Below are positions 1 to 10,338 of a DNA stretch of 64,000 bases, in pieces; the first letter of the stretch is position 1, and each line of letters opens with the position of its first letter. The stretch covers positions 56,707,650 through 56,771,649 of the forward strand of contig OY757939.1 of NCBI GenBank assembly GCA_963585895.1. Reading direction: 5' to 3'. A model generated the notes under the pieces. The model did no database searches and was not told where the DNA came from. It saw only the letters and a list, made by a program, of their open reading frames with translations. The position numbers were made by a program, and so were the translations under genes. The DNA comes from Sepioteuthis lessoniana (Eukaryota; Mollusca; Cephalopoda; Myopsida; Loliginidae).

Positions 1-42
1 ATATATATCCATTGCGGTCTTTCGGTCTCTAGAAAGATGTTT

Positions 43-105
43 GGTTTGGTTCATTTGTTTAACGGCATACCAACTTCTTATGTGCTATTCAAGACGAGAT
101 TTCGA
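43..105 (-). repeat. SINE tail fragment
   Basis: A short copy of the recurring tail that reads 'GTTTAACGGCATA' followed by 'CAACTTCTTATG'. Related pieces lie at 15905-15950 and 18525-18700. In the other orientation it matches the shared 3' end of SINE-C and the D-element. The head is missing. Confidence 0.5.
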
Positions 106-178
106 TTCATTTGTAATTATATATATATGTTCTATTGCATTAGAAAATCTACTTTTTATGTATGTCAAATTATTATAA

Positions 179-600
179 TTTGACATACAAACGGATCACA
201 TCGTCTCAGCCAGAGGACCAGACATAAAAAAAAGAAAAGAGAACTTGTAAAATTGTGGACTTTGCTGTCTCGGCTGACCATAGGGTAAAACTGAAAGAAA
301 ATGAAAAGAAGGACAAATACCTTGACCTTGCTAGGAATTGAAAAAAGCCTGTGGAACATGAAAGTAACGTTCATACCAATTGTAATTGGTGCTCTTGGTA
401 CAGTCACCTAAGGATTATTAAAGGGACTGGAGAACTTGGAAATAACCGGACGAGTAGAGACCATCCAAACTGCAGCATTTTTGAAAACGGCCAGAATACT
501 AAGAGTCCTGGAGACTTGGGAAGACTTGCTGTCATTCAAACTTTAGAGAAAGACCATCAGCGTTAGCTGATGGTAAAAACTCTCAAGGAACAAAATTCGA
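179..600 (+). pseudogene. RLE-LINE (R2-like) ORF C-terminal fragment, decayed
   Basis: Translation across shifting frames gives recognisable pieces of the C-terminal end of a non-LTR retrotransposon polyprotein: 'FDIQTDHIVSARGPD', then 'VDFAVSADHRVKLKE', then 'KKDKYLDLAR', followed in another frame by a region equivalent to 'WNMKVT..IPIVIGALGTV'. The P-D...D spacing resembles the restriction-like endonuclease of R2/R4/NeSL-type elements; that assignment is inferred. A stop follows 'LAR' and the rest is shifted, so the copy is dead. The same family recurs at 23.4, 32.4, 33.3, 34.3, 49.3-53.9, 56.5-59.9, 60.5 and 62.2 kb. The 5' part is absent. Confidence 0.75.
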
Positions 601-849
601 ACGCTCTAAGCAGGTAAGTTAAAATCTTCACTGATGTTCGAAAGAAATCAGGTTAGTAAAATGCCTTTTTTTTAAAAAAAAAACATTGATTTTCGGTTAC
701 TTGTAAAATCTCTTGGTGAATTATTGTAATTTTGAATGAAGAGTCTTTCGAATCAGCTAAATTATTTCCAGCTAAAATTATTCCGTATTGACAAAAGATT
801 TGTTTAAATTTACTCCTTATCACTCATAAATTTTCTAAATCGATAGACA

Positions 850-882
850 GTTTCCGCCTTGATTCAACCGGGACGTCATCAG
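850..882 (-). ncRNA. Hammerhead-ribozyme-like core (decayed)
   Basis: On the minus strand an exact CTGATGA box (876-882) is followed by a stem-loop and an exact GAAAC (850-854). The helix II candidate starts CGTCCCGGT and ends ATCAAGGCG around a TGA loop. Seven of nine positions pair, and both mismatches are C-A, as expected from CpG decay of a once complete stem. CUGANGA, helix II and GAAA are the defining hammerhead elements. Helices I and III and a cleavage triplet are not obvious, so activity is unlikely now. This motif differs from the HHR/PLE copies at 15.2, 15.7, 24.8 and 49.2 kb. Confidence 0.45.
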
Positions 883-1262
883 AAGCCTTTTATTTAATAG
901 AATATGGTCAGCCTCTTTAGAAATAGTCTAAGGTGATACAGGAAAGCCTGAAACTAGTTCAGAGCCGGGCAATAAAATATAAAATAGCAGGACAACGGAT
1001 TTTAACCAGTTAAAACTTAGGGTTATATATATAATTTTTTACCTCCTTTTTTTTTTTGTGACCCACTGTTCATGAAGAGCCACCATGTCTGTTCTCGGTC
1101 ACATCTGTCTCAGGCGCGCAGATCATAAAAATCCCTGGGTCTGGTATAGCCACAATATACCACCCATGATAAAAATGTCCAATCACAATATTACACAACG
1201 TGGGACCCAGGCAACAGGCTTGGATGTAATGCTCGGCAAATGCTCTCTTAATAGCCATGATT

Positions 1263-1294
1263 CCAACCAACCAACCAACCAACCAACCAACCAA
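1263..1294. repeat. (CCAA)n microsatellite
   Basis: Eight near-perfect tetranucleotide units. Confidence 0.9.
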
Positions 1295-1618
1295 TCTATT
1301 TTTATCGTACCTTTCTTCCTGGACATCTCTCTGTCTCCTCGTGATACCAACGAAACTAAGAACAGACAATCTTATTCGAGACGCTGGCCACATCAATACA
1401 TGGCTCATCTTAAGAGGAGCCGCACAAATGAAAAGGTAATTTTATGTTAAAAATATCTCATTTTCACTAAAGAAGACCATACGCGTAGGCAACTATCTTA
1501 GAATTTGGGAAAAGTTGATTATCTTTTCTTCGGTAAAAAATCTTAGATATCCTTCTGCTACTCTATGAATGTTGATGATCGTCCAAACCTCCGACGCTGT
1601 ATTGCGACCCAACTCATG

Positions 1619-2075
1619 TTTATCCACGGGAAAGTGTATAAATTCTAAACTAATTAATTTGCACGTTGTTATTTGGATTAATTTATTCAAATTCAAACAA
1701 ATTATTGTCTGAAAAAGGAAAAGTATCAAGTTGTGTCATTCATTTTATAACCAGTTGTCTTTCATGATTTCAATTAAAAGACGATTCTGACAACGTTCAT
1801 TTTTCTCCTGTATTAGGTCTTTGCATTCGGCGAACCCCTTCGTCACGGGCTGTCAATTTATTGTGTTACAGAGATGAATTGGTAAAATTCAAAGTTTAAA
1901 CACAACCTTAGCTTCACCAACAACAATATGCTAATATTACTTCTTTATTAAAATATTAAAGGCATATAAAAGATGAAACTGGTAAATCTCCCATAATAAA
2001 TTAAGATACTGTGAAAAATGCTGCTGCGTATTAAAAATATAACAATGGCAAACACTGGACATCAAAATTTGCTGA
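1619..2075. repeat. Duplicated block A, copy 1
   Basis: A 457-base block that recurs at 4587-5043 at the same length and with only a few substitutions by eye. It starts at 'TTTATCCACGGGAAAG' and ends at 'ATCAAAATTTGCTGA'. It has no coding potential. A sub-segment at 1781-1826 ('GACGATTCTGACAACG'...) is also the first part of block B, so A and B are related. The internal sequence does not match any family recognised here. Confidence 0.85.
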
Positions 2076-2280
2076 TTCTGACAACGTTCATTTTTCTCCT
2101 TTATTAGGTCTTTGCAAAAATCTATACACATCCAACTCCTTATTAAATATTGCGAAAATAAGAAAAGTTTAAAAACAAAAACAAAAGGCATATTTCAAAA
2201 AATTAGTTGACTAAATAATCTGACACAATATGCATTCACCAAACTCCTTCGCCACGGTCAGAAGGCGACACAATGTTAAT
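2074..2280. repeat. Duplicated block B, copy 1
   Basis: About 207 bases beginning 'GATTCTGACAACGTTC' and ending 'ACAATGTTAAT', directly abutting block A. It recurs at 2582-2790 with scattered substitutions and a few small differences near the end. Confidence 0.85.
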
Positions 2281-2390
2281 ATTTATATAAAGATCAGAAA
2301 ACTTGATTTCAGGGTTTACTTTCTCCATACCAGGGTGAGAGAGCCCTATCTGCCTTATAATTTTAACCATTTGCTTGAACAGACATCATA

Positions 2391-2565
2391 CTAAGCGACT
2401 TCGAAATCCAGTCACGCAACTGCGTTCACTTTCGGACTAATGCCTTTGGGAAAGGTAAGAAACCCCTTATTCCCAACTATGAGTTAAATCGTACCACTAA
2501 TGTTCTTCTATTGGGATAGATTTGTCATTAAATAACCCACGAACTTTGATATGCCATTAAAAAAA
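2391..2565 (+). mobile_element. SINE-C copy, 5'-truncated
   Basis: Contains the SINE-C body: 'ATCCAGTCACGC', 'TTCACTTTCGGACTAATGCC', 'GGGAAAGGTA', and the 3' tail 'CATTAAATAACCCACGAACT' with 'GATATGCCATTAAA'. It lies exactly between the two copies of block B. Confidence 0.75.
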
Positions 2566-2581
2566 CAACAATCGTATAGAC

Positions 2582-2790
2582 GATTCTGACAACGTTCATT
2601 TTTCTCCTTTATTAGGTCTTTGCAAAAATCTATACACATCCAACTCCTTATTAAATATTGCGAAAATAAAAAAAGGTTTAAAAACAAAAACAAAAGGCAT
2701 ATTTCAAAAAATTGGTTGAATAAATAATCTGAGCCAATATACCTTCGCCCAACCCCTTCGTCACGAAAAGGAGGCAACACAATGTTAATT
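2582..2790. repeat. Duplicated block B, copy 2
   Basis: Second copy of the block at 2074-2280, in the same orientation, separated from it by a SINE-C. Confidence 0.85.
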
Positions 2791-2808
2791 TTATTATTTA
2801 GTTTTGTT

Positions 2809-2856
2809 TCATGGCATATCAACCATTGTTGGTTATTTTATGCCAAATCTTGTTTT

Positions 2857-2916
<60 letters not shown>

Positions 2917-3252
2917 TTATTAACACATTTTGTGGATACAGGCAGTTAAATGATCAAACAGTTGTATTTATAACAATTCAGTTGAGCATGAGCCATTTGT
3001 TTGCATACAGTTGAAGTGTCAAGCAGTTCTATTTGACCCATAGATAGGACCCAATCAGGTACTACCACTCCGGGTCAGAGCGGACTTGGGAGCGATGGCA
3101 ATGAAAGGGTACTCCACATTCCTCAAAGCTAAAGCATTAACAGAGCCTCACCATCAGATTTTTTAGTGTCATATCTAGGAAACTCGTAGGAGGAGTCTTA
3201 CCCTTCTGCTGAGATGCAGTCAGTGTATTTCACGGCCCCAGCTGACTGGACC
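2809..3252 (-). mobile_element. D-element, full head with short tail array
   Basis: In minus orientation: head at about 3020-3252 (the 'CAGCTGGGGCCGTGAAATAC' side down to 'GACCCATAGATAGGACC'), then tail-array units with 'CAGTTAAATGATCAAACAG', an (AT)n tract at 2860-2913, and the shared 3' end 'GGCATAAAATAACCAACAAT'. Other copies: 6866, 14276, 24100, 30345, 31395, 32628, 36845, 48490, 55765 and 62648. Confidence 0.75.
2860..2913. repeat. (AT)n tract inside D-element
   Basis: Uninterrupted TA dinucleotides inside the D-element tail. Confidence 0.95.
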
Positions 3253-4084
3253 TAGAATTAAATTGGTATAATCGAAAAAATAAGCACAAACTTAGCTTAT
3301 CCAGCAACAAATACACTAATAATACTTTTTTCTTTGTAGACATAAGCTTTTAGCAGTGAGTTATTTCTTCCCAGAAAGAATAAACAACACTAATTTTATA
3401 AGCACATCTTACTTAATAGCATTTTTGAAAGAATTATGACGTCTTTTTACATATTAACCAATTTACAATGAGGCCTGGTTCAGAACACACTGGTGGGAAA
3501 ATATGCACACGGCAAAATTCGCACGTGTATCTTATTCGGCTCCTGAAAACAGACATTGTTCAGACTATTTTTCCAAGGTCGTCTGATCACATTATTTCTA
3601 GTCTAATCACAGCCATGGATTAGAATCACCCCAGGGGTCACCGAGTGACGCTCTAGACTTATTTGAATTACCTGTAGCATATGTCAATAATTGATCTCAG
3701 TAATCTACACTGTAAAAAAAGAAAAGAAAAAAGAACAGAACATTGTTAAAGATTCTTAGCATAAAAGCCAATTAAAAGCAGACAAATATCTTTTTAGGGA
3801 ATAAAGAGAAGTCATAAAATCGATGCTCTTCTAAAATCCTTTTCTGTTCAATGCTGTAAAAAATGCAAGGAAACAGCGAGAATTAAACAAACAAACAAAC
3901 AAACAAAACCTGTAGATATCAATATATAGAACTGATGAAAACTCAAAAATTTTATTTTACCAAATCAGATGTCAATTTACATGCTTGATATAAAACAAAT
4001 AATTCTATTTAGACATAAATTTTTGTAAAAGACAAAGTCGCCAGGACCTTTTTCCTTTTAGCTTCAAGAAACAAGATCTTCAGT
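3253..4084. other. No gene or recognised element
   Basis: AT-rich sequence with an (AAAC)n stretch near 3886-3907. No open frame of note and no match to the other families in the window. Confidence 0.5.
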
Positions 4085-4250
4085 CAAGCTATTTCGTTCA
4101 TTTTCGGACTAATAATGCCATTGTGAATGGTATGAAGTCCTTTATCCCTTTATGGGTTAAACGGTATCACTACTGCCCTGCTTCTTCAAGGGTGGCTTTG
4201 GTATTAAATAACCCAGGACGTTTGATATGCCATTAAACAAAGAAACCAAA
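4085..4250 (+). mobile_element. SINE-C copy, 5'-truncated
   Basis: Carries 'TTCATTTTCGGACTAATAAT', 'GAATGGTATGAAGTCC' and the tail 'GGTATTAAATAACCCAGG' with 'GATATGCCATTAAAC'. Confidence 0.75.
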
Positions 4251-4586
4251 CTAATCGAAAAAAAAACTTCTTTTTTGTTTACTAAGTTTCGCTTCGTTTG
4301 TCACACAGGGTAAAAGTAGCTAACGGTATCTGCTCCTCCTAACAAGTTACCCGTCTAAGTACTGAACGGGTATCATAGCTGCTTGATCACTCTACTAAAT
4401 CTTCTTGATTTACGGAACACTTCTCAGTTTAGTCACCATTTTTCTTTTTCTTTTTCGTATTGCGTTAATTACATTTTTGTTATTTCTGTTGTTCTAAAAA
4501 TGTTTGAGAGACATTTTTAATTTGAATTTCGTTGATCGTAAACAGTTTTATAGCTCAATTTAATTTTGCATTCACAGCGCGTCACA

Positions 4587-5043
4587 TTTATCCACGGGAA
4601 AGTGTATAAATTCTAAAATAATTAATTTATACGATGTTATTTGGATTAATTCATTCAAATTCAAACAAATTATCGTCTGAAGAAGGAAAAGTACCAAGTT
4701 ATTTCATTCATTTTATAACCAGTTGTCTTTCATGATTTCAATTAAAAGACGATTCTGACAACATTCATTTTTCTCCTGTATTAGGTCTTTGCATCCGGCG
4801 AACCCCTTCGTCACGGGCTGTCAATTTATTGTGTTACAGAGATGAATTGGTAAAATTCAAAGTTTAAACACAACCTTAGCTTCACCAACAACAATATGCT
4901 AATATTACTTCTTTATTAAAATATTAAAGGCATATAAAAGATGAAACTGGTAAATCTCCCATAATAAATTAAGATACTGTGAAAAAAGTTGCTGCGTATT
5001 AAAAATATAACAATGGCAAACACTGGACATCAAAATTTGCTGA
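4587..5043. repeat. Duplicated block A, copy 2
   Basis: Direct copy of 1619-2075. This copy is followed by unrelated sequence rather than block B. Confidence 0.85.
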
Positions 5044-5582
5044 ATATGAATTGTGAATTGATTTCTGAGTGTAGACACATGAACAAATGTCTTTTGCTTG
5101 ATTTACAACCAGATTGACCTCAAGGTATATTTTCTAATAGTTCTACGCAGTTTGGACCTTTCAGATCGTAAAAATTAATAAATAATTACAATCTTTTTTG
5201 TGTGTATGTATTTATGTATGAGTGTGTACGTGTATGTGTGTGCATGATGATCATGCTACGTGAAAAGTTTCCTTGCCTTAAATTATGCTTGACGAAGCAC
5301 TTTTTCTCCTTTCTTTGGTCTGATGATTTGAGCATATAAATTTGAACACTTTTTAGGCAGCTTTTCTTGTTTGTATTTTATCTTTTCCGTTATATCGATA
5401 CATTACTAATATATCCACGGAATAATGGATTGATGAAAATTACGTACAGATTAAACAAAACGGAACCTACAATAGTTTTTACTTACGAACTAGAAATTAA
5501 GAACACCCAAGATTTCTTCAATATTTCAATGATAAATAGTTATAAGAAACTAGAATTTCAAGCTCATCACAACTTCACAAAT

Positions 5583-5586
<4 letters not shown>

Positions 5587-5622
<36 letters not shown>

Positions 5623-5623
5623 T
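5587..5623. repeat. (CA)n microsatellite
   Basis: CA dinucleotide tract. An open frame that runs through it from 5367 is otherwise unremarkable. Confidence 0.9.
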
Positions 5624-5834
5624 GTATGTCTGTCTGTGTGTGTGGAGGTAGATATAGAAAAAGAAAAAACAAAGAATCCAGAGGACGAAATTATTTATAA
5701 TTGAATATTATGTCAATGTCAACGTTTTTTTTTTTTTTTTTTTTAGATCAAAACATTATCAGGTCAATATTAATATGAGATTTTGTATCTTCTGAATTAT
5801 ATTCAAATTTAAAAGTGAAAAGAAAAAATGAGAA

Positions 5835-5837
5835 AAT

Positions 5838-5881
<44 letters not shown>

Positions 5882-5948
5882 TCACGAGCTATCTATCTAT
5901 CCCAGTCTGTTAATATCAATCTATCAATATATCTATCTTAATTTAATC

Positions 5949-5982
<34 letters not shown>

Positions 5983-6095
5983 CAGTCTGTTAATATCTAT
6001 CAATCAATCTATCTATCTCAGTTTAATCCAATCTATCTATCTATCTATCTATCTATCAAAGTCTTTTCATATCTATCTCTCTATCTATCTATTGA
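5835..6095. repeat. Compound (TTTC)n and (ATCT)n microsatellite
   Basis: TTTC tract at about 5838-5883, then four ATCT blocks separated by spacers containing 'CAGTCTGTTAATATC' or 'CAGTTTAATCC'. The same kind of spacer separates the ATCT blocks at 56.34-56.50 kb. Confidence 0.9.
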
Positions 6096-6459
6096 CGTTG
6101 CATATAAATTCTAAATCTCACTGCCTTTTATCAATACACGGACGAGAAACAACGTAATAATAATTAATGCAAAGTTTATTAGGTTGTATAACACTTTCTT
6201 TTGTGAGTTAGTTGTGAACTCTGTGCAAGTGTCAACAATTTTTATTCGAAATTCTTGAACAGTCTCACTTTTCTAGTGTAGAATGTCCGAGAAAAAACAA
6301 CAACCCACTTTTGCACAATATTAAGGTAATCTTAAAAACGACTTTCATGTGTACCCATCTCTTTATTGTTTATGTAACTTTCAAAAATTATTTTTGAAGC
6401 TGAGACAAATTCAATAACTAAGACAACAGTTTCTTCATTGACCTACAAGAACTGATTTA

Positions 6460-6755
6460 GGAGATGCCCGTGGTGTAATGGTTATCGTCGTAGGAAATGG
6501 ACACAGAGACATGAGTTCAAATCCTGATCGAAGTTGATTGCATTTCATATTACACTAATGACCTTGGGAAAGGTATGAATCCAATTATTCTCCCTCCAGC
6601 TATTGGTAACTAGTACGGCAGACTGGCTTCTTTATCCTTGGTTCGGCGACCTGTCTAGTAGAAGGATAACTCTGAAATCAGACCTGTTAACCTCCACAAA
6701 AAATTGACATTGGGTCACATCCTGCTAGTGTGGAAGGGTTGCTAAATACATACAG
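6460..6755 (+). mobile_element. SINE-A, near full length, tRNA-derived head
   Basis: The head reads 'GTGGTGTAATGGTTATCG' (A-box-like) and 'GAGTTCAAATCCTG' (B-box-like), spaced as in a tRNA gene. The body has 'GGGAAAGGTATGAATCC', a TCTCCCTCCAGCTAT segment and 'TTGACATTGGGTCACATCCT'. Copies occur on both strands across the window, including 13218, 17655, 46143 and 57525. It was presumably mobilised by a LINE. Confidence 0.85.
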
Positions 6756-6865
6756 GAACTAATTTTGGTTAGCCTTTAAATGCCTGTTCTTTTCAACTTA
6801 AACGGCACCCAAAATATTTTTTACACAAAAGAGTCCCTGGTGATAAAAAAGACATATGATTTGCT

Positions 6866-7450
6866 TTGGTTTGGTTTCATGGCATATTAAACACTGTAGA
6901 CTATTTAATGACAAATCTTTTCATACATATATATTAAATATATAATTTCTAAACACATTTTGCTGTTAACATTTTTAAACGAGCCTGAACTAATTTATTT
7001 TTACACAGTTAAATGATTTCACTTATTTCTATGTAATACGAATAATTCTATTTACCATTAATCATTTGTTTGCACACAGTTTAATGTTTTCAAGAATTTC
7101 TATATATCACAATTCAATTAAACATCAGTCATTTATTTACACACAGTTAAATGATCAAACAGCTCTGTTTCAAACAATTTAGTTTCGCATAAGTACACAG
7201 TTTAAATGTCAAACAGTTCTATTTGAACCATAGATCGGACCATATCGGATGTTACCACGCCGGGCCAGAGTCGATCTGAGAGAGATGGCAATGAAGGAGT
7301 ACTCCACATTCCCCAAAGCTCCAGCACTACTGAAACCTCACCGTCAGATTATTTAGTGTCATATACAGGAAACTCTTTGGGGGAGTCTTACTCCTTTGTA
7401 AAGATGCAACCGATATATTCTACAGCTCCAGCTAACAGGGCCAAAAGACA
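6866..7450 (-). mobile_element. D-element with multi-unit tail array
   Basis: Minus orientation. The head at about 7215-7450 includes 'GGACCATATCGG', 'AGAGATGGCAATGAAG' and 'AGATGCAACC'. The tail array at 6955-7215 consists of repeated 'CACACAGTTAAATGAT' and 'CAATTCAATTAAACAT' units. The shared end 'GGCATATTAAACACTGTAGA' lies at about 6880. Confidence 0.75.
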
Positions 7451-7879
7451 TATATCGTATGAGAATCCAAAAGGAAGAAAATCATGATAGTGTTTCTCAC
7501 AATGTTGCTGTTTTCCGCACTCAGTGACAAGAAAACTGGGACAGAAATCTGACTGTGTCGTCTGTGCTGGAATTAATCAGACCAGAATTCTAGAATATCT
7601 TCACTATCCCAATTTCATTAAGTACCATAGTTAGAATTCTATAAGATCATGCCTAAGAAAATTCTATTAAGTTAGCCTATGCTTGTCTTGGATTGATTTA
7701 TTATGCCTGAAGACACAATTATGGGAAAGAACATCTGTGAAAAAAACACGACAAACACAAAGACACATCTCTAGTTTACAGTTTTCAACTTAAATAGAAC
7801 TTAGTGAAAAAAATTCTCTGTGATTGGTAGGGAATCATCATCATCATCATCAAAGCGTGCTGAAAGTACGGATTCCCTT

Positions 7880-7883
<4 letters not shown>

Positions 7884-7916
<33 letters not shown>
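7884..7916. repeat. (CT)n microsatellite
   Basis: CT tract at the point where the LINE reads 'CCCTCTCTCGCC' in intact copies, so it probably grew from that short seed. Confidence 0.85.
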
Positions 7917-7920
<4 letters not shown>

Positions 7921-8148
7921 GGTATCAGCCACCTTTTTCCACACAATGAACTAGTCCATCTGTCATATAAAGCAATAAAGTAATAACGGAAGCCCATACT
8001 ATCGTTGGACTATATCTTTATTCTGTATTCACTAATCCTATTTTCTTGTCTACTAATAGTCTCTCTATTGTATATACGTTTTCCTGAGAATATATCTCTA
8101 TTTCCTCTCATATCGTGGTTTGTCCTTTATTTAATATTACCAGAACGC

Positions 8149-8156
<8 letters not shown>
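7917..8156. mobile_element. LTR-alpha copy, internally deleted solo LTR
   Basis: Starts TGTTGG and ends 'CCAGAACGCAAAACA'. It matches the clean 335-base solo LTR at 17271-17605 in inverted orientation but lacks about 100-130 internal bases. The open frame from 8005 (with 'ENISLFPLISWFVLYLIL') is simply the LTR in translation; the same peptide appears at 17.3 kb. Confidence 0.7.

Positions 8157-8230
<74 letters not shown>
8151..8230. repeat. (CA)n(CT)n compound microsatellite
   Basis: CA units followed directly by CT units, ending the LTR-alpha insertion and re-entering the RTE-LINE. Confidence 0.9.
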
Positions 8231-8234
<4 letters not shown>

Positions 8235-8625
8235 GTCTGTCCCAGTCGGCCATTGATCTTGGTAATTCCTCTAGACGGCATCCAGTATCTGCATTGAGCT
8301 GATGAATATGTTTTTGCTTGTTGATCAACACTTGTGATTTCATGTGTAGGAGTCCATAAGAGAACGTCGCTTATGAGTTTGCTCTTACATTTCCAGCATT
8401 TCCCAACATGCCCTGTTCATATTAATCGGATGGTTTACGAGATGGGAGGCAAGCGGTCGTACAACCACTGTTTTTTAGGGTGCTGCTTTCAGGATTTGTT
8501 GAAAAAAGCACACAGAATCCTCGTGTAGTTCGCTTCTAGCTTTTTCGTCAAGCGTTTGAGTGGTGCAACTATACTGACACGGCTACATCTTGGAATAATT
8601 TTCTTTTTTTACAGAGAAAATTACC

Positions 8626-9069
8626 AGTGAGCAATTGGCTCGTTCGAATTACATAAATTGCAAAAACGACGACGCAAACTATCATGGCTGAGTGGTGGGA
8701 ACGTCTTGAACTAAACTTTTTTTTTTCTGGAAAGGCAATGAACTTACATGATGATAGACTTGAGAAAGCAACCAATCTGTGATTACTGTTCAATTTCTTT
8801 TAGAATTAACCATTTATGTTGTATAACAGAGAAGGACGACAACACTCATGCATAAAATATAATCTACTTCTTTTTTATCACCCTAAATGGACGGTGGAGT
8901 AGAGCAAAAAGAGGATCGAAGACGTTTGAGCTGCAGGTACAGTGGGGGCGGTGGGTACGGATATTCGGTGGACCTTTTTTCTTTCGGGTCAAGAACGTCC
9001 TGGTTGTATAAGATTCCGTTCACTCACACACTTAATGTAGCCACGCCTATCTCCGGCATGTCATCCACG
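8626..9069. other. No gene or recognised element
   Basis: Mixed sequence, moderately GC-rich from 8885. Short open frames on both strands have no recognisable similarity. Confidence 0.4.
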
Positions 9070-9215
9070 CAAATTCTCGTGGTCATACCTCCTCCCACCT
9101 GCCATCGACACAATGCTCGTGGACATGCCTAGGTCAAACTTTCTCCAGCCTGCCATCGAAATAGTGCACGTGGACACGTCTGCGCATAGCACGCCACCCA
9201 TGCAATTTACGTGGC
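9070..9215. repeat. Short degenerate tandem repeat, GC-richer than surroundings
   Basis: Three imperfect units of about 45-50 bases share 'CTCGTGG(T/A)CAT' and 'CCTGCCATCGA'. Two overlapping plus-strand frames cross it without recognisable similarity. Confidence 0.5.
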
Positions 9216-9524
9216 GTTTCCGCCGAGAACACCAGCGTCCTATTTACTTTAGGTATCAGGTAAATTTCCTGTTATTTTTGTTCAACCAGGGTCCGACTCC
9301 CGCTGCATCATCGATAGATATCAAAGGGGTCTTGCCCTAACCAATCTCAGTTCTAAGCCATAGAATGCTTTCATATTCTTACCGAATTTTTCACATTACA
9401 GTCTCCTAATATTTAAATTGTCCCTCTCCTCCATATGGGATTCGTGCCCCAGTTCAGGTATTAATGTTCTGGATGCTATCTATTTTCTTTGGTTATCATC
9501 TTTAAGCTCTCACTCCGTATTACA

Positions 9525-9760
9525 CAAGACTTGCTAAGCCTAACGGTGGTTGTGGGAGGAAATGGAATCGAGTTCAATTCCTGGGCAAGGTTGTTTGTGT
9601 TTTACTTCGCACTTCGTTGGGCAGACTGACTGTTTTAGTCTTAGTAAGGCAACTAGTCTAGAAAAAAGAATACTCTGACTTCAAAGCAGCTGTGTTCCTC
9701 TTGGAAGAAATCAACCTTCCCACTCTTCCTGTGGCGGAGAGGTTAGATAAATACATACTG
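9525..9760 (+). mobile_element. SINE-A, old copy
   Basis: Diverged head ('GGTGGTTGTGGGAGGAAATG', 'GAGTTCAATTCCTGG') and body ('AAGGCAACTAGTCTAG', 'GGCGGAGAGGTTAGATAAAT'). Confidence 0.65.
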
Positions 9761-10022
9761 CTCGGGACGTTTTTTTTTTTTTTTTCATTTATTAAACTGA
9801 AAGATCTCATAAGGTAATAGTAAACCGAAGAAGATACTTTTATGACTGACGTAATAAACAGATAAATGTGTATCGAAAGTTTCCTGGATATTCATTTTAA
9901 AGTTTTATTATGATCGGCGTTCCTAATTACATTGCCAAGACAATTGTTTTCTAAATCCTTTATGTCTATCGAGGGCCAAACGTTATAATAAATTTAGTTG
10001 TCACAACATGATTTTCTTTCGT

Positions 10023-10226
10023 TCAGTCTGATATCTTAGCCGTATATTTGTTCACGCCTACAAAACAGCAGTTGTAAAGGCAATTACTTCCAATCTTACA
10101 AACCATTTCAGTAAGACGAACAAGACCTGCAGGAGACGCAGGAAAGAACTCGCAAGGGGCGTTCTTACGTGGAATACAACACATGGACGCACCAGTGCAG
10201 TTTGACCAGCAAGGAGTTACGTTCAT
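10023..10226 (-). CDS. Cysteine-rich 67-codon frame of unknown nature
   Basis: An open minus-strand frame outside any repeat recognised here. Its translation holds nine cysteines arranged roughly C-x3-C-x5-CC-x7-C...C-x5-C-x3-CC, beginning 'MNVTPCWSNCTG' and including 'IGSNCLYNCCFVG'. Disulfide-rich exons of secreted invertebrate proteins can look like this, but no family is recognised. There is no signal peptide and no convincing splice sites. It could be one exon of a larger gene, a decayed exon, or chance. No function is assigned. Confidence 0.2.
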   Translation of the reverse strand: MNVTPCWSNCTGASMCCIPRKNAPCEFFPASPAGLVRLTEMVCKIGSNCLYNCCFVGVNKYTAKISD

Positions 10227-10306
10227 TAATTGTGTGTGACCACTGGACCTATCAAGAGGACCTATCCAGAGGACCTATCAAGAGCGATAGCTTATGGGGA
10301 CGGAGG

Positions 10307-10307
<1 letters not shown>

Positions 10308-10337
<30 letters not shown>

Positions 10338-10338
10338 T
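10308..10338. repeat. (GA)n microsatellite
   Basis: GA-rich tract. Confidence 0.85.

Larger units (their letters stand above)
601..1618. other. No gene recognised; hammerhead-like motif and CCAA repeat only
   Basis: AT-rich sequence without an identified element. It holds the minus-strand hammerhead-like motif at 850-882 and a (CCAA)n tract at 1263-1294. Overlapping open frames of about 110-120 codons lie on both strands around 1070-1450, but both run through the simple repeat and neither resembles a known family. Confidence 0.5.
7843..8625 (-). pseudogene. RTE-LINE 3' part, old copy split by LTR-alpha
   Basis: The 3' end starts at a (ATC)n tail at 7843 and continues 'GCGTGCTGAAAGTACGGATT' before a CT tract. 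After the LTR-alpha copy and CA/CT repeats it resumes near 8228 and runs to about 8625 with 'GGAGTCCATAAGAGAACGTC' and 'GATGGGAGGCAAGCGGTCGT'. It aligns with the younger copies at 16.4, 25.0, 37.5 and 42.6 kb and is more diverged. Many stops; not coding. Confidence 0.65.

Noticed and set aside
1070-1450. Overlapping frames of 112 and 121 codons
   Set aside because: They lie on opposite strands over the same (CCAA)n repeat, with no recognisable domain; listed only as unassigned sequence.
5890-6095. CRISPR-like array (ATCT blocks with regular spacers)
   Set aside because: Short tetranucleotide blocks with near-identical spacers in a eukaryotic genome; repeats and spacers are the wrong way round for CRISPR.
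8005-8256. Hydrophobic 83-codon frame that looks like a small membrane protein
   Set aside because: The peptide is the translation of an LTR-alpha sequence and a CA/CT microsatellite; the same peptide appears on the opposite strand at 17.18-17.37 kb in the clean solo LTR.
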